The notes under the pieces were generated by a model that worked only from the letters and a program-made list of their open reading frames with translations, made no database searches and was not told where the DNA came from. The position numbers and the translations under genes were made by a program. DNA of 64,000 bases from Klebsiella oxytoca (GTDB taxonomy: Bacteria; Pseudomonadota; Gammaproteobacteria; Enterobacterales; Enterobacteriaceae): assembly GCF_009707385.1 (NCBI RefSeq), contig NZ_CP046115.1, positions 1,488,001 to 1,552,000 of the forward strand, written 5' to 3'. The stretch's first letter is position 1. Each line of letters starts with the position of its first letter. This document shows, in pieces, positions 30,450-39,762 of this stretch.

Positions 30450-31430
30450 ATGTCAATTCAGAAAATCGCTCGCCTGGCGGGCGTCTCGGTGGCGACGGTG
30501 TCGCGGGTATTGAATAACAGCGACACGGTGAAAGCGAAGAATCGCGAACGTGTGCTACAGGCTATCAAAGAGAGTAACTACCAGCCGAATCTGCTGGCCC
30601 GCCAGCTGCGTACGGCCCGCAGCAATATGATTCTGGTGATGGTCTCTAATATCGCCAACCCCTTTTGCGCCGAGGTCGTCAAAGGTATTGAAGAAGAGGC
30701 GGAAAAGAACGGCTATCGCATCCTGCTGTGTAATTCCGGTTCAGATCTCGACCGTTCCACGTCCGGTCTGCAGCTGCTCTCCGGAAAAATGGTCGACGGC
30801 ATTATCACCATGAACGCGCTCTCCAGTCTGCCGGAGCTCACCACCATGATTGGCGACGCGCCTTGGGTTCAGTGCGCTGAATATGCCGATAACGGCACTA
30901 TCTCCTGCGTGGGCATCAACGATGTTGATGCATCGCAGGGCGCGGTTTCCCGGCTGGCCGACGCCGGGCGCCGACGCATTGCTTTAATCAACCACGATCT
31001 CAGCTATCGTTATTCCCGTCTGCGCGAACGCGGCTATAAAAGCGTGCTGCACGTTCGCCAGCTGGATTATCAACGGGTGACCTACGCCAGCGACCTGAGC
31101 GCCGCTGCCGGTACCAAAGCGATGGAGGAGCTACTGGCGCAGGAAGAGCGGCCGGACGCGGTGTTTGCCGTCTCTGATTCGCTGGCGGCCGGGGCCCTGC
31201 GGGCAATCGCGCGGGCCGGATTGCGAGTCCCGGAAGATATTGCGGTGATTGGCTTTGATGGTACAGAGCTTGCGGAAGTCGTATCGCCGCAGCTGACTAC
31301 CGTGGAGCAGCCTTCACGCGCGATTGGCCGTACGGCGGTGACATTATTGATGAAGAGAATCGATAATCCAGACGCTGCGGTCGAGCGGGTGATGATGGAC
31401 TGGCGCGTGATCTCCCGCGCCAGTGCCTGA
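30450..31430 (+). CDS. LacI/GalR-family transcriptional regulator
   Basis: Repressor of 326 residues. The HTH is IQKIARLAGVSVATVSRVLN, with the same recognition-helix sequence VSVATVSRV as GalR. The effector domain is CytR/PurR-like (NIANPFCAEVVKGIEEEAEK, DAVFAVSDSLAAGALRAI, IGFDGTELAEVVSPQLTTVE). Because the GalR-like operators GTAATCGATTAC at 17403-17446 fit that recognition helix, this gene is a candidate regulator of the symporter operon 13 kb away. No such operator was seen in its own promoter. Linkage is inference. Confidence 0.88.
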   Translation: MSIQKIARLAGVSVATVSRVLNNSDTVKAKNRERVLQAIKESNYQPNLLARQLRTARSNMILVMVSNIANPFCAEVVKGIEEEAEKNGYRILLCNSGSDLDRSTSGLQLLSGKMVDGIITMNALSSLPELTTMIGDAPWVQCAEYADNGTISCVGINDVDASQGAVSRLADAGRRRIALINHDLSYRYSRLRERGYKSVLHVRQLDYQRVTYASDLSAAAGTKAMEELLAQEERPDAVFAVSDSLAAGALRAIARAGLRVPEDIAVIGFDGTELAEVVSPQLTTVEQPSRAIGRTAVTLLMKRIDNPDAAVERVMMDWRVISRASA

Positions 31431-31435
31431 GCATG

Positions 31436-32680
31436 TTACGGTGAAACTGTGCCCGCCAGCGAACGGATATCGTTGCCGGTGGGGGACTGATGAATGCGCA
31501 GGCCGAACTCGTCAACCACGGCAAATACGTGATCGAAAATATCCGCCTGAATGCTCTCATACTCTGCCCACACCACGGTGTTGGTGAAGCAGTAAATCTC
31601 AATCGGCAGGCCGTTGGCATCCGGAGCCAGCTGGCGAACCATCAGCGTCATATCCTTACGAATGCGCGAATGGTTGCGTAAGTACTCCTGTAAATAGGCG
31701 CGGAAGGTGCCGATATTAGTCATTTTGCGCTGGTTCAGCACCGACTGGTCGCTGGCGTTCTGCTGATTCCACAGGCTAATTTCCTGATGGCGTGAATCCA
31801 TATACGGTTTCAGCAGCCGAGCCTGAATCAGGCGCTGCTGCTCATGTTCATCAAGAAAATGAATGCTGGTGGTATCAATATTCAGACTCCGTTTAATACG
31901 TCTCCCGCCGGATGCCGACATGCCGCTCCAGTTTTTAAACGAGTCGGAAACCAGCGACCAGGTGGGGATCGTGGTGATGGTATTATCCCAGTTGCGCACC
32001 TTCACCGTGGTCAGACCGATATCGATCACCGCACCGTCGGCGCCGTATTTCGGCATCTCCAGCCAGTCACCGAGTTTGAGCATATTGTTGGCTGAGAGCT
32101 GAATACCGGCCACCAGACCAAGAATCGGGTCTTTGAATACCAGCATCAGGACCGCGGCCATGGCCCCGAGGCCGCTGATGAGAATCGCCGGCGACTGGCC
32201 AATCAGCAATGAGATAACCAGAATGCCGACGATAATCGCGCAGACCAGCTTAATTCCCTGAAATATTCCTTTGAGCGGAAGCTGAGAGGCGGTGGCGAAT
32301 TTCTGCGATAAATTGAACACCACATCCAGCAGCGAAAAGAAGGACAGCATCGCATATATCATCACCCACAGCTGCGCGCAGGTGGTGAGTATTTCCGCAG
32401 CCTCACTGCCTTTTTGCAGCCATAAAACCGCCTGCACGTTGACGATAATCCCCTGCAGGGTAAAGGCCAGACGGTGAAACAGTTTGTTCTGCGTAATAAT
32501 TTGCAGCCACAAATGGCTACTGGCCTGCGCTCGCTTTTCGAAGGTTCGCAGCACGACTTTGTGCAGAATAAGGTGCACAACAATCGCCGTCAGAAGAATA
32601 ATTCCAAAGATAATAATGAGGGAGGTGGTGGGGGTAATGGTGATGCCTAATGCGGCGATTTGCGATATTAATTCCTGCAT
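31436..32680 (-). CDS. mscM: Miniconductance mechanosensitive channel MscM (YbdG)
   Basis: Inner-membrane MscS-superfamily channel of 414 residues (E. coli YbdG 415) that opens under hypo-osmotic shock. Several N-terminal membrane segments precede the pore helix region [25 protein letters not shown] (quoted in parts) and the beta domain [20 protein letters not shown]. The sequence follows YbdG almost throughout. A longer frame from 32734 lacks a site; the ATG at 32680 has GGAG eight bases upstream. Its stop is six bases from the convergent LacI-type gene. Confidence 0.92.
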   Translation of the reverse strand: MQELISQIAALGITITPTTSLIIIFGIILLTAIVVHLILHKVVLRTFEKRAQASSHLWLQIITQNKLFHRLAFTLQGIIVNVQAVLWLQKGSEAAEILTTCAQLWVMIYAMLSFFSLLDVVFNLSQKFATASQLPLKGIFQGIKLVCAIIVGILVISLLIGQSPAILISGLGAMAAVLMLVFKDPILGLVAGIQLSANNMLKLGDWLEMPKYGADGAVIDIGLTTVKVRNWDNTITTIPTWSLVSDSFKNWSGMSASGGRRIKRSLNIDTTSIHFLDEHEQQRLIQARLLKPYMDSRHQEISLWNQQNASDQSVLNQRKMTNIGTFRAYLQEYLRNHSRIRKDMTLMVRQLAPDANGLPIEIYCFTNTVVWAEYESIQADIFDHVFAVVDEFGLRIHQSPTGNDIRSLAGTVSP

Positions 32681-32757
32681 AACGTCTCCTGTACATCCAG
32701 CGGTTATGATGACCGCAGGATGTCTATTATGCAAATCTCAGGTTACGCCGATGTGAA

Positions 32758-34185
32758 TTATGGCGCTATCACCGCCGGGCGAACGTTAAGGTGATGACGT
32801 AGCCACAGCGCGATGGCGCCTAATGTCAGCATCATGGCGACTTCAACCGCAAGAAAATCGATCAGCGCCCGCGGATAGTCGCCGCCGCTGCGATGAGCAA
32901 GGGTTAAGAATAGCGACCCGAGAATAGCCGGACCCAGCCCCAGGGTCGCCTGCTGCAGAGTGCTGAGAATGGCGCTTCCCGCCCCGGCGTCGCTGGTGCT
33001 GATATCGCGCATCCCGATGCGGTAAAAGCTATTGACGATAAGCGCCTGCCCATAGCCGATCAGCGCCGTAGACGGTACCAGCGTCAGAGTGCTGGTCTCG
33101 AGCCCGAGGCGGTAGAAGGTCGCGCTCAGCAGCAGCAGGCCGGCAATCTGCACCGACAGGCCAATCAACAAAATGCGGCCCATGGCGTAGCGGGCAATCA
33201 GCTTCGGCGCGTATAGCGCAGAGATAAAATAGGCCACGCCGAGAGCGATAAAGCTATTTCCGGACTGCCACGGCGCCATCCCCAGGCCGGCCTGCATGGT
33301 CAGCGCCATGCAGAACATAAACCCGGACCAGGCGCTGAAAAAGAGCAGAGCGATGGCCATGCCGAAACGAATGCTGGTGAGCTTCAGCAGGCGAGGCGGC
33401 AATAGCGGCTGTTCGCCGCGCTGCTGCTTACCCAGCGCGCTGGCCCGCATCCAGACCAGCAGCGGCAGCACCGCGGCCAGCATCAGCTGAAGCGTCCACG
33501 GCCAGTGCAGCTCCGGCCCCAGCGCCATCGGGAACAGCAGGCAGCAGAGGATCAGCGCCAGGCTGAAGGTGCCCTGCCAGTCGATGCGTGAATGCGCGTC
33601 GCGCCGGGTTTCCGGGACATATCGCGGGCTTAAGGCCAGCACCAGCAGGCAGATTGGGACGTTAATAAAGAACGCGTTGCGCCAGCCCAAACCGGCGATA
33701 TCCGCCGACACCAGCCAGCCTCCGCCCATCTGACCAACAATAAAGGCGATACCGCCAATACCGCCGTACAGACTGATGGCCCGGGCGTGGGCTGCGCCTT
33801 TCAGGGTGATATGTAGCGTGGCGAGGATTTGCGGCACGATCAGCGCCGCGCCGACGCCCTGTAAGGTACGCGCCGCCAGTAAAGTGTTGATGGTGTTCGC
33901 CATTCCGCACAGCAGAGAGGCGACGCCAAAAATTGCCACCCCCCACATAAACAGCCGACGGCGTCCGTAGTTATCGCCAAGTTTGCTGCCCATCGCCAGG
34001 CAGACGGCAAAGGCGACGCCGTACAGCGCGACGATCAGCTCCAGCTGCGTGGCGCTGGCGCTCAGCGAGTGGGTGATGGAGTCCAGCGCGACGTTAGCGA
34101 TTGAAGTGTCGATCAGCGGCAGCATCTGGCCAGCCAACAGGAGGAATAAACCGGCGCGGCCGGGTGAAACAGCAGACGAATTCAT
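32758..34185 (-). CDS. MFS drug:H+ antiporter, 14-segment (DHA2) type
   Basis: Inner-membrane exporter of 475 residues with about 14 hydrophobic segments. MFS motif A appears as GSKLGDNYGRRRLF, and motif C-like AALIVPQILATLH follows. Early GQMLPLIDTSIANVALDSI is typical of EmrB/QacA relatives. Start is the ATG at 34185, with GGAG seven bases upstream, not 34206. The divergent XRE-type gene with an inverted repeat between them suggests repressor control. The exported compound is unknown. Confidence 0.87.
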   Translation of the reverse strand: MNSSAVSPGRAGLFLLLAGQMLPLIDTSIANVALDSITHSLSASATQLELIVALYGVAFAVCLAMGSKLGDNYGRRRLFMWGVAIFGVASLLCGMANTINTLLAARTLQGVGAALIVPQILATLHITLKGAAHARAISLYGGIGGIAFIVGQMGGGWLVSADIAGLGWRNAFFINVPICLLVLALSPRYVPETRRDAHSRIDWQGTFSLALILCCLLFPMALGPELHWPWTLQLMLAAVLPLLVWMRASALGKQQRGEQPLLPPRLLKLTSIRFGMAIALLFFSAWSGFMFCMALTMQAGLGMAPWQSGNSFIALGVAYFISALYAPKLIARYAMGRILLIGLSVQIAGLLLLSATFYRLGLETSTLTLVPSTALIGYGQALIVNSFYRIGMRDISTSDAGAGSAILSTLQQATLGLGPAILGSLFLTLAHRSGGDYPRALIDFLAVEVAMMLTLGAIALWLRHHLNVRPAVIAP

Positions 34186-34245
34186 CGGATCTCTCCATTG
34201 CGTCATTCAGCGGATAGCCGTAGCATCACCGATAAATTAAACGGG

Positions 34246-34269
34246 TACCAGTTCCTGCTTATACTGGTA
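34246..34269. promoter_or_regulatory. Inverted repeat between MFS and XRE genes
   Basis: TACCAGT (34246-34252) and ACTGGTA (34263-34269) form a perfect seven-base inverted repeat with a 10-base spacer. It lies centrally in the 109-base divergent promoter region. A further GGTAC block follows. It is a likely operator for the adjacent regulator. Confidence 0.55.
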
Positions 34270-34294
34270 TTGGTACTACCATGCTGGAGGTTTT

Positions 34295-35161
34295 ATGACC
34301 ACGATGCCGCAACGTGAATCGACGAGCGCCGTGCCCGATGATCGCCGTAAACAGCTTGGGGCGTTTTTACGCGCCCGCCGCGAAAGCCTCGATCCGCAGC
34401 GCCTGGGATTGCCCCGGGTTGGCAGACGGCGTACGCCGGGCCTGCGTCGGGAAGAAGTGGCGATGCTGGCGGATGTCGGCGTAACCTGGTACACCTGGCT
34501 TGAGCAGGGGCGGGAGGTGAATCCATCCGGGACGGTGCTGGTGGGCGTGGCGAACGCGCTGCAGTGCAGCCCGCTGGAGACCCGGCATCTGTTCGTGCTC
34601 GCCGGCCTGACCCCGCCGGAAGCCACTCAGGTTACGATTTGTGAAGGCATCAGCCCCGGCACCCGGCGGATGCTTGATAGCCTGATGCCGCAGCCCGCCA
34701 GCATTCAGAAGCCGAGCTTTGATATTGTGGCCTGGAACGACAGCTTCTGCCGCCTGATGGGTATCGACTTCGCCACCATTCCGGAAGAAGATCGCAACTG
34801 CATTTATCTCTATCTGACTAACGACACCTGGCGCAGCCGGATCGAAAATCGCGATGTGCTGGCGACGTTTGTCTCCTATTTCCGCGCGGCGATGGCGGAG
34901 CACCGCGGCGATCCGCTGTGGGAGAATAAGCTGGCGCGCTTTTTCGCCGCCTCGGCGGAGTTCGAGACGCTCTGGCATCAGCGTTATGAAGTGCGCGGGG
35001 TGGAGAATCAGGTAAAAAATTTCAACCATCCGCAGCTCGGACGTTTTAGCCTGCAGCAGATGTACTGGTATTCGGCTCCGCGCAACGGTTCGCGTCTGCT
35101 GGTCTACTTACCAATGGATGAAGCGGGGGAGCGGGCGCTGGCGTGGCTGGATAAACAATAA
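34295..35161 (+). CDS. XRE-family regulator with MmyB-like ligand domain
   Basis: Regulator of 288 residues. The N-terminal HTH covers about residues 18-75 (RTPGLRREEVAMLADVGVTW, then YTWLEQGREVNPS), followed from about residue 110 by a PAS-like MmyB C-terminal domain (SFDIVAWNDSFCRLMGID). This family usually represses a neighbouring oxidoreductase or exporter gene. Here the divergent MFS pump is the evident target. Effector unknown. Confidence 0.87.
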   Translation: MTTMPQRESTSAVPDDRRKQLGAFLRARRESLDPQRLGLPRVGRRRTPGLRREEVAMLADVGVTWYTWLEQGREVNPSGTVLVGVANALQCSPLETRHLFVLAGLTPPEATQVTICEGISPGTRRMLDSLMPQPASIQKPSFDIVAWNDSFCRLMGIDFATIPEEDRNCIYLYLTNDTWRSRIENRDVLATFVSYFRAAMAEHRGDPLWENKLARFFAASAEFETLWHQRYEVRGVENQVKNFNHPQLGRFSLQQMYWYSAPRNGSRLLVYLPMDEAGERALAWLDKQ

Positions 35162-35187
35162 TGACAGGACAGGTTGTGGTTTTGTCG

Positions 35188-35219
35188 CCCGGATAAGGTG
35201 CCCGTCGCAATCCGGGGAT
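35188..35219. repeat. REP-like palindromic unit
   Basis: GCCCGGATAAGGTGCCCGTC and its partner CAATCCGGG form an imperfect hairpin typical of enterobacterial REP units, in the gap after the XRE gene. It is divergent from the Klebsiella-type REP units at 47300 and 57690. Confidence 0.5.
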
Positions 35220-35270
35220 GACCCTGTGGCAATAACATGGTCATGTAAGAGCAAACGCAGGGGGAAAAAT

Positions 35271-35293
35271 CCCTCTCCCGCAGGGAGAGAGGG
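35271..35293. repeat. CU-rich hairpin repeat
   Basis: CCCTCTCCCGCAGGGAGAG folds with the following GGG into a stable stem. Two related hairpins occur at 42574-42595 and 42646-42667, so this is a local family of CCCTC/GAGGG palindromes found in intergenic gaps. It may serve as a terminator for converging genes. Confidence 0.5.
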
Positions 35294-35336
35294 AACACCG
35301 GCACGGTTTTTACTTCCCTGGACGCGCCAGGGGAGA

Positions 35337-35990
35337 TTAAATCTCGGTAATTGTCGTCGCCTGCGGCAGGCGAGATTTTGGCAGGGCGGCGTTGAAGTCT
35401 TCAACGCTATGATGCCCAACCGGCACTACCACCAGGCTGGTATAGCCCTGAGCTTTCAGGTCGAATTCGCTATCAAGAATCGCGAAATCGACGCCTTCAA
35501 TTGGCACCGCGTCCAGGCCCATCGCCGCAACGCCAAGCAGGAAATTGCCGACGTTCAGATAAACCTGTTTCGCCATCCACTGATCGTCATCATGCAGCTC
35601 TTTGCGGTGCATATCGGCAAAGAAGGTGCGGCCTTTATGGTTAGCGGCTTTCGCCTCGGCATTAGCGAAGCGGCCATCGGCCTCTTCCTGATCGACCACG
35701 CGCTCCAGCCAGGCGTCATCCATCGCGGTTTTCGCGCAGAAAACCACCACGTGGGACGCATCGAGAATTTTACGTTCATTAAATACGTAGGTGCCGCTCG
35801 CCGCTTTGGCGATACGCGCTTTGCCTTCATCGGTACTGGCGACGATAAAATGCCACGGCTGGGAGTTGGTGCTTGACGGGCTGTACTGCAGCAGCGTTTT
35901 CAGGTTTTCCGCCTGTTCAGCAGTCAGCTTTTTAGTGGCGTCAAATGCCTTGGTGGAGTAGCGCTTTAAGGCAACTGATACGATATCCAT
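35337..35990 (-). CDS. nfsB: Oxygen-insensitive NAD(P)H nitroreductase NfsB
   Basis: Cytoplasmic FMN-dependent nitroreductase of 217 residues, the E. coli NfsB length. It starts [17 protein letters not shown], has [17 protein letters not shown] and ends in a typical NfsB C-terminus. It reduces nitrofurans, nitroaromatics and quinones; it also activates some prodrugs. A longer frame from 36002 lacks a site and is rejected. It is in the same direction as the downstream mscM and upstream ybdF, as in E. coli. Confidence 0.93.
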   Translation of the reverse strand: MDIVSVALKRYSTKAFDATKKLTAEQAENLKTLLQYSPSSTNSQPWHFIVASTDEGKARIAKAASGTYVFNERKILDASHVVVFCAKTAMDDAWLERVVDQEEADGRFANAEAKAANHKGRTFFADMHRKELHDDDQWMAKQVYLNVGNFLLGVAAMGLDAVPIEGVDFAILDSEFDLKAQGYTSLVVVPVGHHSVEDFNAALPKSRLPQATTITEI

Positions 35991-36078
35991 ACTCTTCCTC
36001 ACTGTTTACAACCCCTTGCGGGTGCTTTACGTGCAGGAAGAGTACAGCGATGTCGGGCAAATGATAAGAGGCAAAAAT

Positions 36079-36095
36079 GCGATAACACTTATCGC
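36079..36095. promoter_or_regulatory. Palindrome between ybdF and nfsB
   Basis: GCGATAACACTTATCGC is a perfect seven-base inverted repeat with a three-base spacer, about 90 bases upstream of nfsB. It could be an operator for nfsB or part of the ybdF end. No known consensus was matched. Confidence 0.4.
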
Positions 36096-36108
36096 GCTGC
36101 GCTGAAAA

Positions 36109-36477
36109 TCACGCCGGGCGCAGCCGATGCTGCTCTTTTTTGCTGAGTTTATCGACCACCTGATTCCACGAATCATTGATCAGCTCCGCCAGCAGATCTT
36201 CACTGATATCTTCGCCGGGAACCACGGTGATCCAGTGCTTTTTATTCATGTGATAGCCGGGCTCAACGCTGCGGTATATCGCCTGATGAAGCAGCGATTT
36301 TTGCGGATCGCACTTAAGGTTGACCAGGGCTCTGCCGCGAATCGTCATGGTCAGCATAAAAATGCGCCCGCCGACTTTAAACGCGTCGTACTCCGGGCCA
36401 AAAGGCCAGCAGTGTTCGGTAAAAGGGAACTCCAGCGCGATACGATGCGCGTGGTCATGCAGCGAGCGAGCGTCCAT
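36109..36477 (-). CDS. ybdF: MmcQ/YjbR-family protein YbdF
   Basis: Small cytoplasmic protein of 122 residues, the E. coli YbdF length. It contains [24 protein letters not shown] residues near the start and [20 protein letters not shown] near the end, the MmcQ/YjbR (DUF419) signature. Function is unclear; the fold resembles DNA-binding CyaY-like proteins. Its ATG shares one base with the stop of ramR (TAATG), so it is probably co-transcribed with ramR. Confidence 0.88.
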   Translation of the reverse strand: MDARSLHDHAHRIALEFPFTEHCWPFGPEYDAFKVGGRIFMLTMTIRGRALVNLKCDPQKSLLHQAIYRSVEPGYHMNKKHWITVVPGEDISEDLLAELINDSWNQVVDKLSKKEQHRLRPA

Positions 36478-37058
36478 TAGTCCGTTTCCTCATGCAGCGC
36501 CTGCCACATCGCTTCAAAGCCTAATGCAATGAGCTCCTTTGAGCGCAGCGGATCGTTACTGGCGTATTCGATAGTGGTTTCAGCAAGCGATAAAAACAGC
36601 GCATCGCCAAAAGTGCGATAGGCATCGCTTAGAAAGATAGGTTTTACCGAAAGCTGACATATCTCGTTGAGCTCGGGGAACATTTCTTGCACCCGGGTAC
36701 GCGTTTCATCGGTAATTCTTTCGCTGAGGGACATCCGGCGGATCGCCTGATGCTCCATCGGCTTATGCATGCCCCAGTTGATATAGCTATTCCAGATGTT
36801 GCGCGCGTTCTCTTTCGGACGGGATTCGGTCAGGTCAAGACTGGAGACCATCACCTTCACTAAACCGGCCTTAATGGAGAGATAAAGCTCGTTTATCAGA
36901 TCGTCCTTGGTGGCAAAGTAGCGAAACAGCGTACCCTCGGCCACCCCGGCATTGCGGGCGATAGCAGAGGTTGAGGCGGCGATTCCCGATTGGGCAAAGG
37001 CGGTGGTGGCGGCCTCCAGCAACGCTTGCTTTTTATCTTCACTCTTAGGACGAGCCAC
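36477..37058 (-). CDS. ramR: TetR-family repressor RamR
   Basis: Repressor of 193 residues, the RamR length. The HTH is in [20 protein letters not shown] followed by [11 protein letters not shown]. The rest follows Salmonella/Klebsiella RamR (e.g. [20 protein letters not shown]). It blocks ramA transcription until bile acids or drugs bind. Loss-of-function changes in ramR give efflux-based drug resistance; this reading frame is intact. Its known target palindrome lies in the divergent gap. Confidence 0.92.
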   Translation of the reverse strand: MARPKSEDKKQALLEAATTAFAQSGIAASTSAIARNAGVAEGTLFRYFATKDDLINELYLSIKAGLVKVMVSSLDLTESRPKENARNIWNSYINWGMHKPMEHQAIRRMSLSERITDETRTRVQEMFPELNEICQLSVKPIFLSDAYRTFGDALFLSLAETTIEYASNDPLRSKELIALGFEAMWQALHEETD

Positions 37059-37174
37059 TACAATTTACCTCACAGGTTATAAAACCACGATCTAAGCATG
37101 CCTGATATGGGCACTGCAACGTTGTCTGTCAAAATTTGAAAATCGTCTTGACGGCTTTCAGCTTCTTCCTAATA

Positions 37175-37194
37175 ATGAGTGCTTACTCACTCAT
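37175..37194 (+). promoter_or_regulatory. RamR operator
   Basis: ATGAGTG-N6-CACTCAT is a perfect match to the described RamR operator (two seven-base arms, six-base spacer). It lies about 55 bases before romA in the ramR-romA gap, consistent with control of a romA-ramA transcript. Confidence 0.85.
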
Positions 37195-37248
37195 AATCAA
37201 GCCTTATAACAAAAACCTCCAGGAAGGAGGATTTCGCCAGGTCAGGAT

Positions 37249-38349
37249 ATGAACCGTGTCATTTTCAGCGTGGTCGCCATCATGTTATTAGCGTCAGCAA
37301 CAACATTGCCGTTTGTGTTAAATGCCGGGTTTGGTAAAGCGCCGCAGGGCGCACAGCTCAGCCTGGTGGAACAGTCGCCGCACTATCACGACGGTCAGTT
37401 TCATAATCAGCTTCCGACGCCGGGCTTTACCGGGCAAAAAAATATGCTCGCCGCGTGGTGGGAGTTTCTCGTCGCCAAACGCGAGAACGCCAGACCGGCC
37501 CAGCCGCTGCCGTTGGTGAACACCGATCTGGCCAGCCTGCCTGCAGGACAGGACGTTATGGTTTGGTTAGGACACTCATCCTGGTATCTGCAGCTTGCGG
37601 GTAAACGCATTCTGATTGACCCGGTGTTTAGTAACTATGCGGCACCATTCTCGTTCATTAATAAAGCGTTTCCTGGGGACTACCCGTGGCAGGCGGAAGG
37701 GATGCCGGACATCGATCTGCTGATTATTTCGCACGATCACTACGACCATCTCGACTACGCCACCATCAAAGCGCTGATGCCGAAAGTTAAACGCGTAGTG
37801 ACGCCATTGGGCGTTGGTTCACACCTGCGCTACTGGGGAGTGGAAAGCGCGATGATCAGCGAAGCGGACTGGAACCAGTCGGTGCAGGTGAGCGATGAGT
37901 TGACGGTACACGTCCTGCCGGCGCGCCACTTTTCCGGGCGTGGCCTGAAACGCAACCAGACCCTGTGGGCCAGCTTTATGTTCGTCACGCCGCAGCAGAA
38001 GATTTACTACAGCGGCGATAGCGGCTACGGGCCGCACTTTAAAGCCATTGGCGAACAGTTTGGTGAAGTCGATCTGGCCGTCATGGAAAACGGTCAGTAT
38101 GACCAGGACTGGAAGTTCATCCATATGATGCCGGAAGAGACGGCGCAAGCCGCTGACGATGTTCGGGCCCGCGCGGTACTGCCGGGCCATGCCGGACGCT
38201 TTGTGCTGGCAAAACACACGTGGGACGATCCGTATAAACGGCTGGCTGAGGCCAGCAAAGGGAGATCCTGGCGGCTATTGACGCCAATGTTGGGCGAGCC
38301 GGTTTGGGTCGCTGATAAAACGCAATCATTTAACGCCTGGTGGCGATAA
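37249..38349 (+). CDS. romA: RomA, metallo-beta-lactamase-fold protein
   Basis: Protein of 366 residues with an N-terminal membrane anchor or signal (VIFSVVAIMLLASATTLPFV). The metallo-hydrolase motif HDHYDHLD is clear, followed by later metal ligands in GHAGRF and a UlaG/NAPE-PLD-like core (MVWLGHSSWYLQLAGKRILI). The gene is immediately upstream of ramA, forming the romA-ramA unit known in Klebsiella and Enterobacter. Its own reaction is not established. Confidence 0.9.
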   Translation: MNRVIFSVVAIMLLASATTLPFVLNAGFGKAPQGAQLSLVEQSPHYHDGQFHNQLPTPGFTGQKNMLAAWWEFLVAKRENARPAQPLPLVNTDLASLPAGQDVMVWLGHSSWYLQLAGKRILIDPVFSNYAAPFSFINKAFPGDYPWQAEGMPDIDLLIISHDHYDHLDYATIKALMPKVKRVVTPLGVGSHLRYWGVESAMISEADWNQSVQVSDELTVHVLPARHFSGRGLKRNQTLWASFMFVTPQQKIYYSGDSGYGPHFKAIGEQFGEVDLAVMENGQYDQDWKFIHMMPEETAQAADDVRARAVLPGHAGRFVLAKHTWDDPYKRLAEASKGRSWRLLTPMLGEPVWVADKTQSFNAWWR

Positions 38350-38381
38350 CGATGAGAGCGCTTCAGGAGGAGAGAGGACAT

Positions 38382-38723
38382 ATGACTATTTCCGCTCAGG
38401 TCATTGATACTATCGTCGAGTGGATTGATGATAATTTGCATCAACCGCTCCGCATTGACGATATTGCGCGCCATGCCGGTTACTCGAAATGGCATTTGCA
38501 ACGCCTGTTTTTACAATACAAAGGGGAGAGCCTTGGACGCTATATCCGCGAGCGTAAGCTGCTGCTGGCGGCACGCGACCTGCGCGATACCGATCAGCGG
38601 GTCTACGATATTTGCCTGAAATACGGCTTTGACTCGCAGCAAACCTTTACCCGCATTTTCACCCGTACGTTTAACCAGCCGCCGGGCGCCTATCGTAAAG
38701 AGAATCATAGCCGCGCGCACTGA
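38382..38723 (+). CDS. ramA: AraC/XylS-family activator RamA
   Basis: Global activator of 113 residues, exactly the RamA length, with two HTHs (IARHAGYSKWHLQRLFLQYK and QRVYDICLKYGFDSQQTFTR). It switches on acrAB-tolC and other envelope and resistance genes through marbox sites. Only the two DNA-binding helices are present, without an effector domain, as in MarA and SoxS. Start is the ATG at 38382 with AGGAGGAGA upstream; the longer frame from 38340 overlaps romA. Confidence 0.95.
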   Translation: MTISAQVIDTIVEWIDDNLHQPLRIDDIARHAGYSKWHLQRLFLQYKGESLGRYIRERKLLLAARDLRDTDQRVYDICLKYGFDSQQTFTRIFTRTFNQPPGAYRKENHSRAH

Positions 38724-38758
38724 AAAACGTCCGTCGGAGACGACCGGCGGACGTTTTT
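38724..38758 (+). terminator. Rho-independent terminator of ramA
   Basis: AAAACGTCCG and CGGACGTTTTT flank a short GC loop region, starting directly after the ramA stop codon and ending in five T. The structure lies between convergent genes and could act in both directions. Confidence 0.8.
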
Positions 38759-38759
38759 C

Positions 38760-39050
38760 TTACCTGCCATAGCTCACACCATCGCCGTAATCGTTCTTAA
38801 TGCCCGGAAGCAGGCGCACGAGGCCATCTATTGGGTGGCCGCGGTAATTGTTGGCGTTGATCTGCACTTGTACCCGTTTCAGGCCCGGGCTTAATTCATC
38901 TGATTCGTGGCTGACCATCGCGTCAGATAAATCGCTCGTCGGTACCTGTCTGGCTACAGCGGGTAAATTCGACACCAGCGGCCATGATGCCGCCGCCTGG
39001 CGCTGGTTAACGTACCGGCCTGATGCTAAAGGGAAAACCAGCGACGCCAT
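38760..39050 (-). CDS. Hypothetical protein overlapping ybdJ end
   Basis: Open frame of 96 residues with no recognised domain. It starts at 39050, inside the last codons of ybdJ (overlap 25 bases), and ends next to the ramA terminator. The C-terminal half (GLKRVQVQINANNYRGHPID) looks like a genuine protein segment, and coding direction fits ybdJ. An initial hydrophobic stretch is short. It could also be a decayed exported protein. Confidence is limited by the absence of a clear ribosome site. Confidence 0.45.
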   Translation of the reverse strand: MASLVFPLASGRYVNQRQAAASWPLVSNLPAVARQVPTSDLSDAMVSHESDELSPGLKRVQVQINANNYRGHPIDGLVRLLPGIKNDYGDGVSYGR

Positions 39051-39268
39051 ACCCAGCGCAGCACCAGGTATTCAATAGCGCCAAGCGCTAAGAACCACAG
39101 ACAAAAAATCAGCGTATAAAGCTGGTTGAGATCCATCAGATGGAACGTCTCAACCAGCTTTTGCGCCAGCGTCAGGCCCAGCGAGGGCGCCGGTAGCAGC
39201 AGGCAGGAAAGCAAAGCCAGCAAGAGAATACCGGCGGCACTTAAGAGCGTTTCTAGCGGATGTTTCAT
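39026..39268 (-). CDS. ybdJ: Small membrane protein YbdJ (DUF1158)
   Basis: Protein of 80 residues with two membrane segments: AAGILLLALLSCLLLPAP and LIFCLWFLALGAIEYLVLRW. It matches E. coli YbdJ (82 residues) from MKHPLETL to RRWFSL. Function is unknown. It keeps its E. coli place between ybdF and ybdK, though several kilobases of other genes have been inserted on both sides. Confidence 0.9.
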   Translation of the reverse strand: MKHPLETLLSAAGILLLALLSCLLLPAPSLGLTLAQKLVETFHLMDLNQLYTLIFCLWFLALGAIEYLVLRWVWRRWFSL

Positions 39269-39454
39269 TATTTGTTAATCATCAGTTAAAAACATATTGT
39301 CCGGTAAAAAGAGAGTCAATGCAATATAGTTTCGCACGGAATTAAAATAAGCTTTAAGTATTATATTTAATCACCTTCACTCATTCCGATGTTAATTAAT
39401 TTAGGCTTATTTGTGATTAAGTTAATTACTCCTGACTGTAAATTAACGTCATTA

Positions 39455-39565
39455 TTAAGCCAGCGCTTTTACAAAAGTATAGGTGCTATATCCCACCAGA
39501 GTGGCGATAATGATGGCTAGCAGTATGTACAGCACCAGACGGCGTCCGCGGTAGATTCCAAACAT
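39455..39565 (-). CDS. 36-residue single-span membrane protein
   Basis: Short gene read on the minus strand from ATG at 39565 to TAA at 39455. The product begins MFGIYRGRRLVLYILLAI and continues with a hydrophobic helix followed by a short tail, so it has one basic N-terminal patch (RGRR) and one membrane segment. GAGGT sits six bases upstream of the ATG. No family name comes to mind. It lies in an otherwise non-coding gap between ybdJ and the P-type ATPase. Confidence 0.7.
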   Translation of the reverse strand: MFGIYRGRRLVLYILLAIIIATLVGYSTYTFVKALA

Positions 39566-39762
39566 AGTAGACCTCGTTTAGTTTCGGTTTATTAATATAC
39601 TGCAATAGTTGTTTTATAGAATTAACTTACCACAATTTTTGTATTTGCGAGAGATTAAATATTGTCCAGGTTCAAATTATCACTCGCGACTTTTAAATTT
39701 TTCTCATTGGCCCGGGATGATTCCAGGCTTTCCGCCTTAAGGAATTTTAAGGGAGATATATT

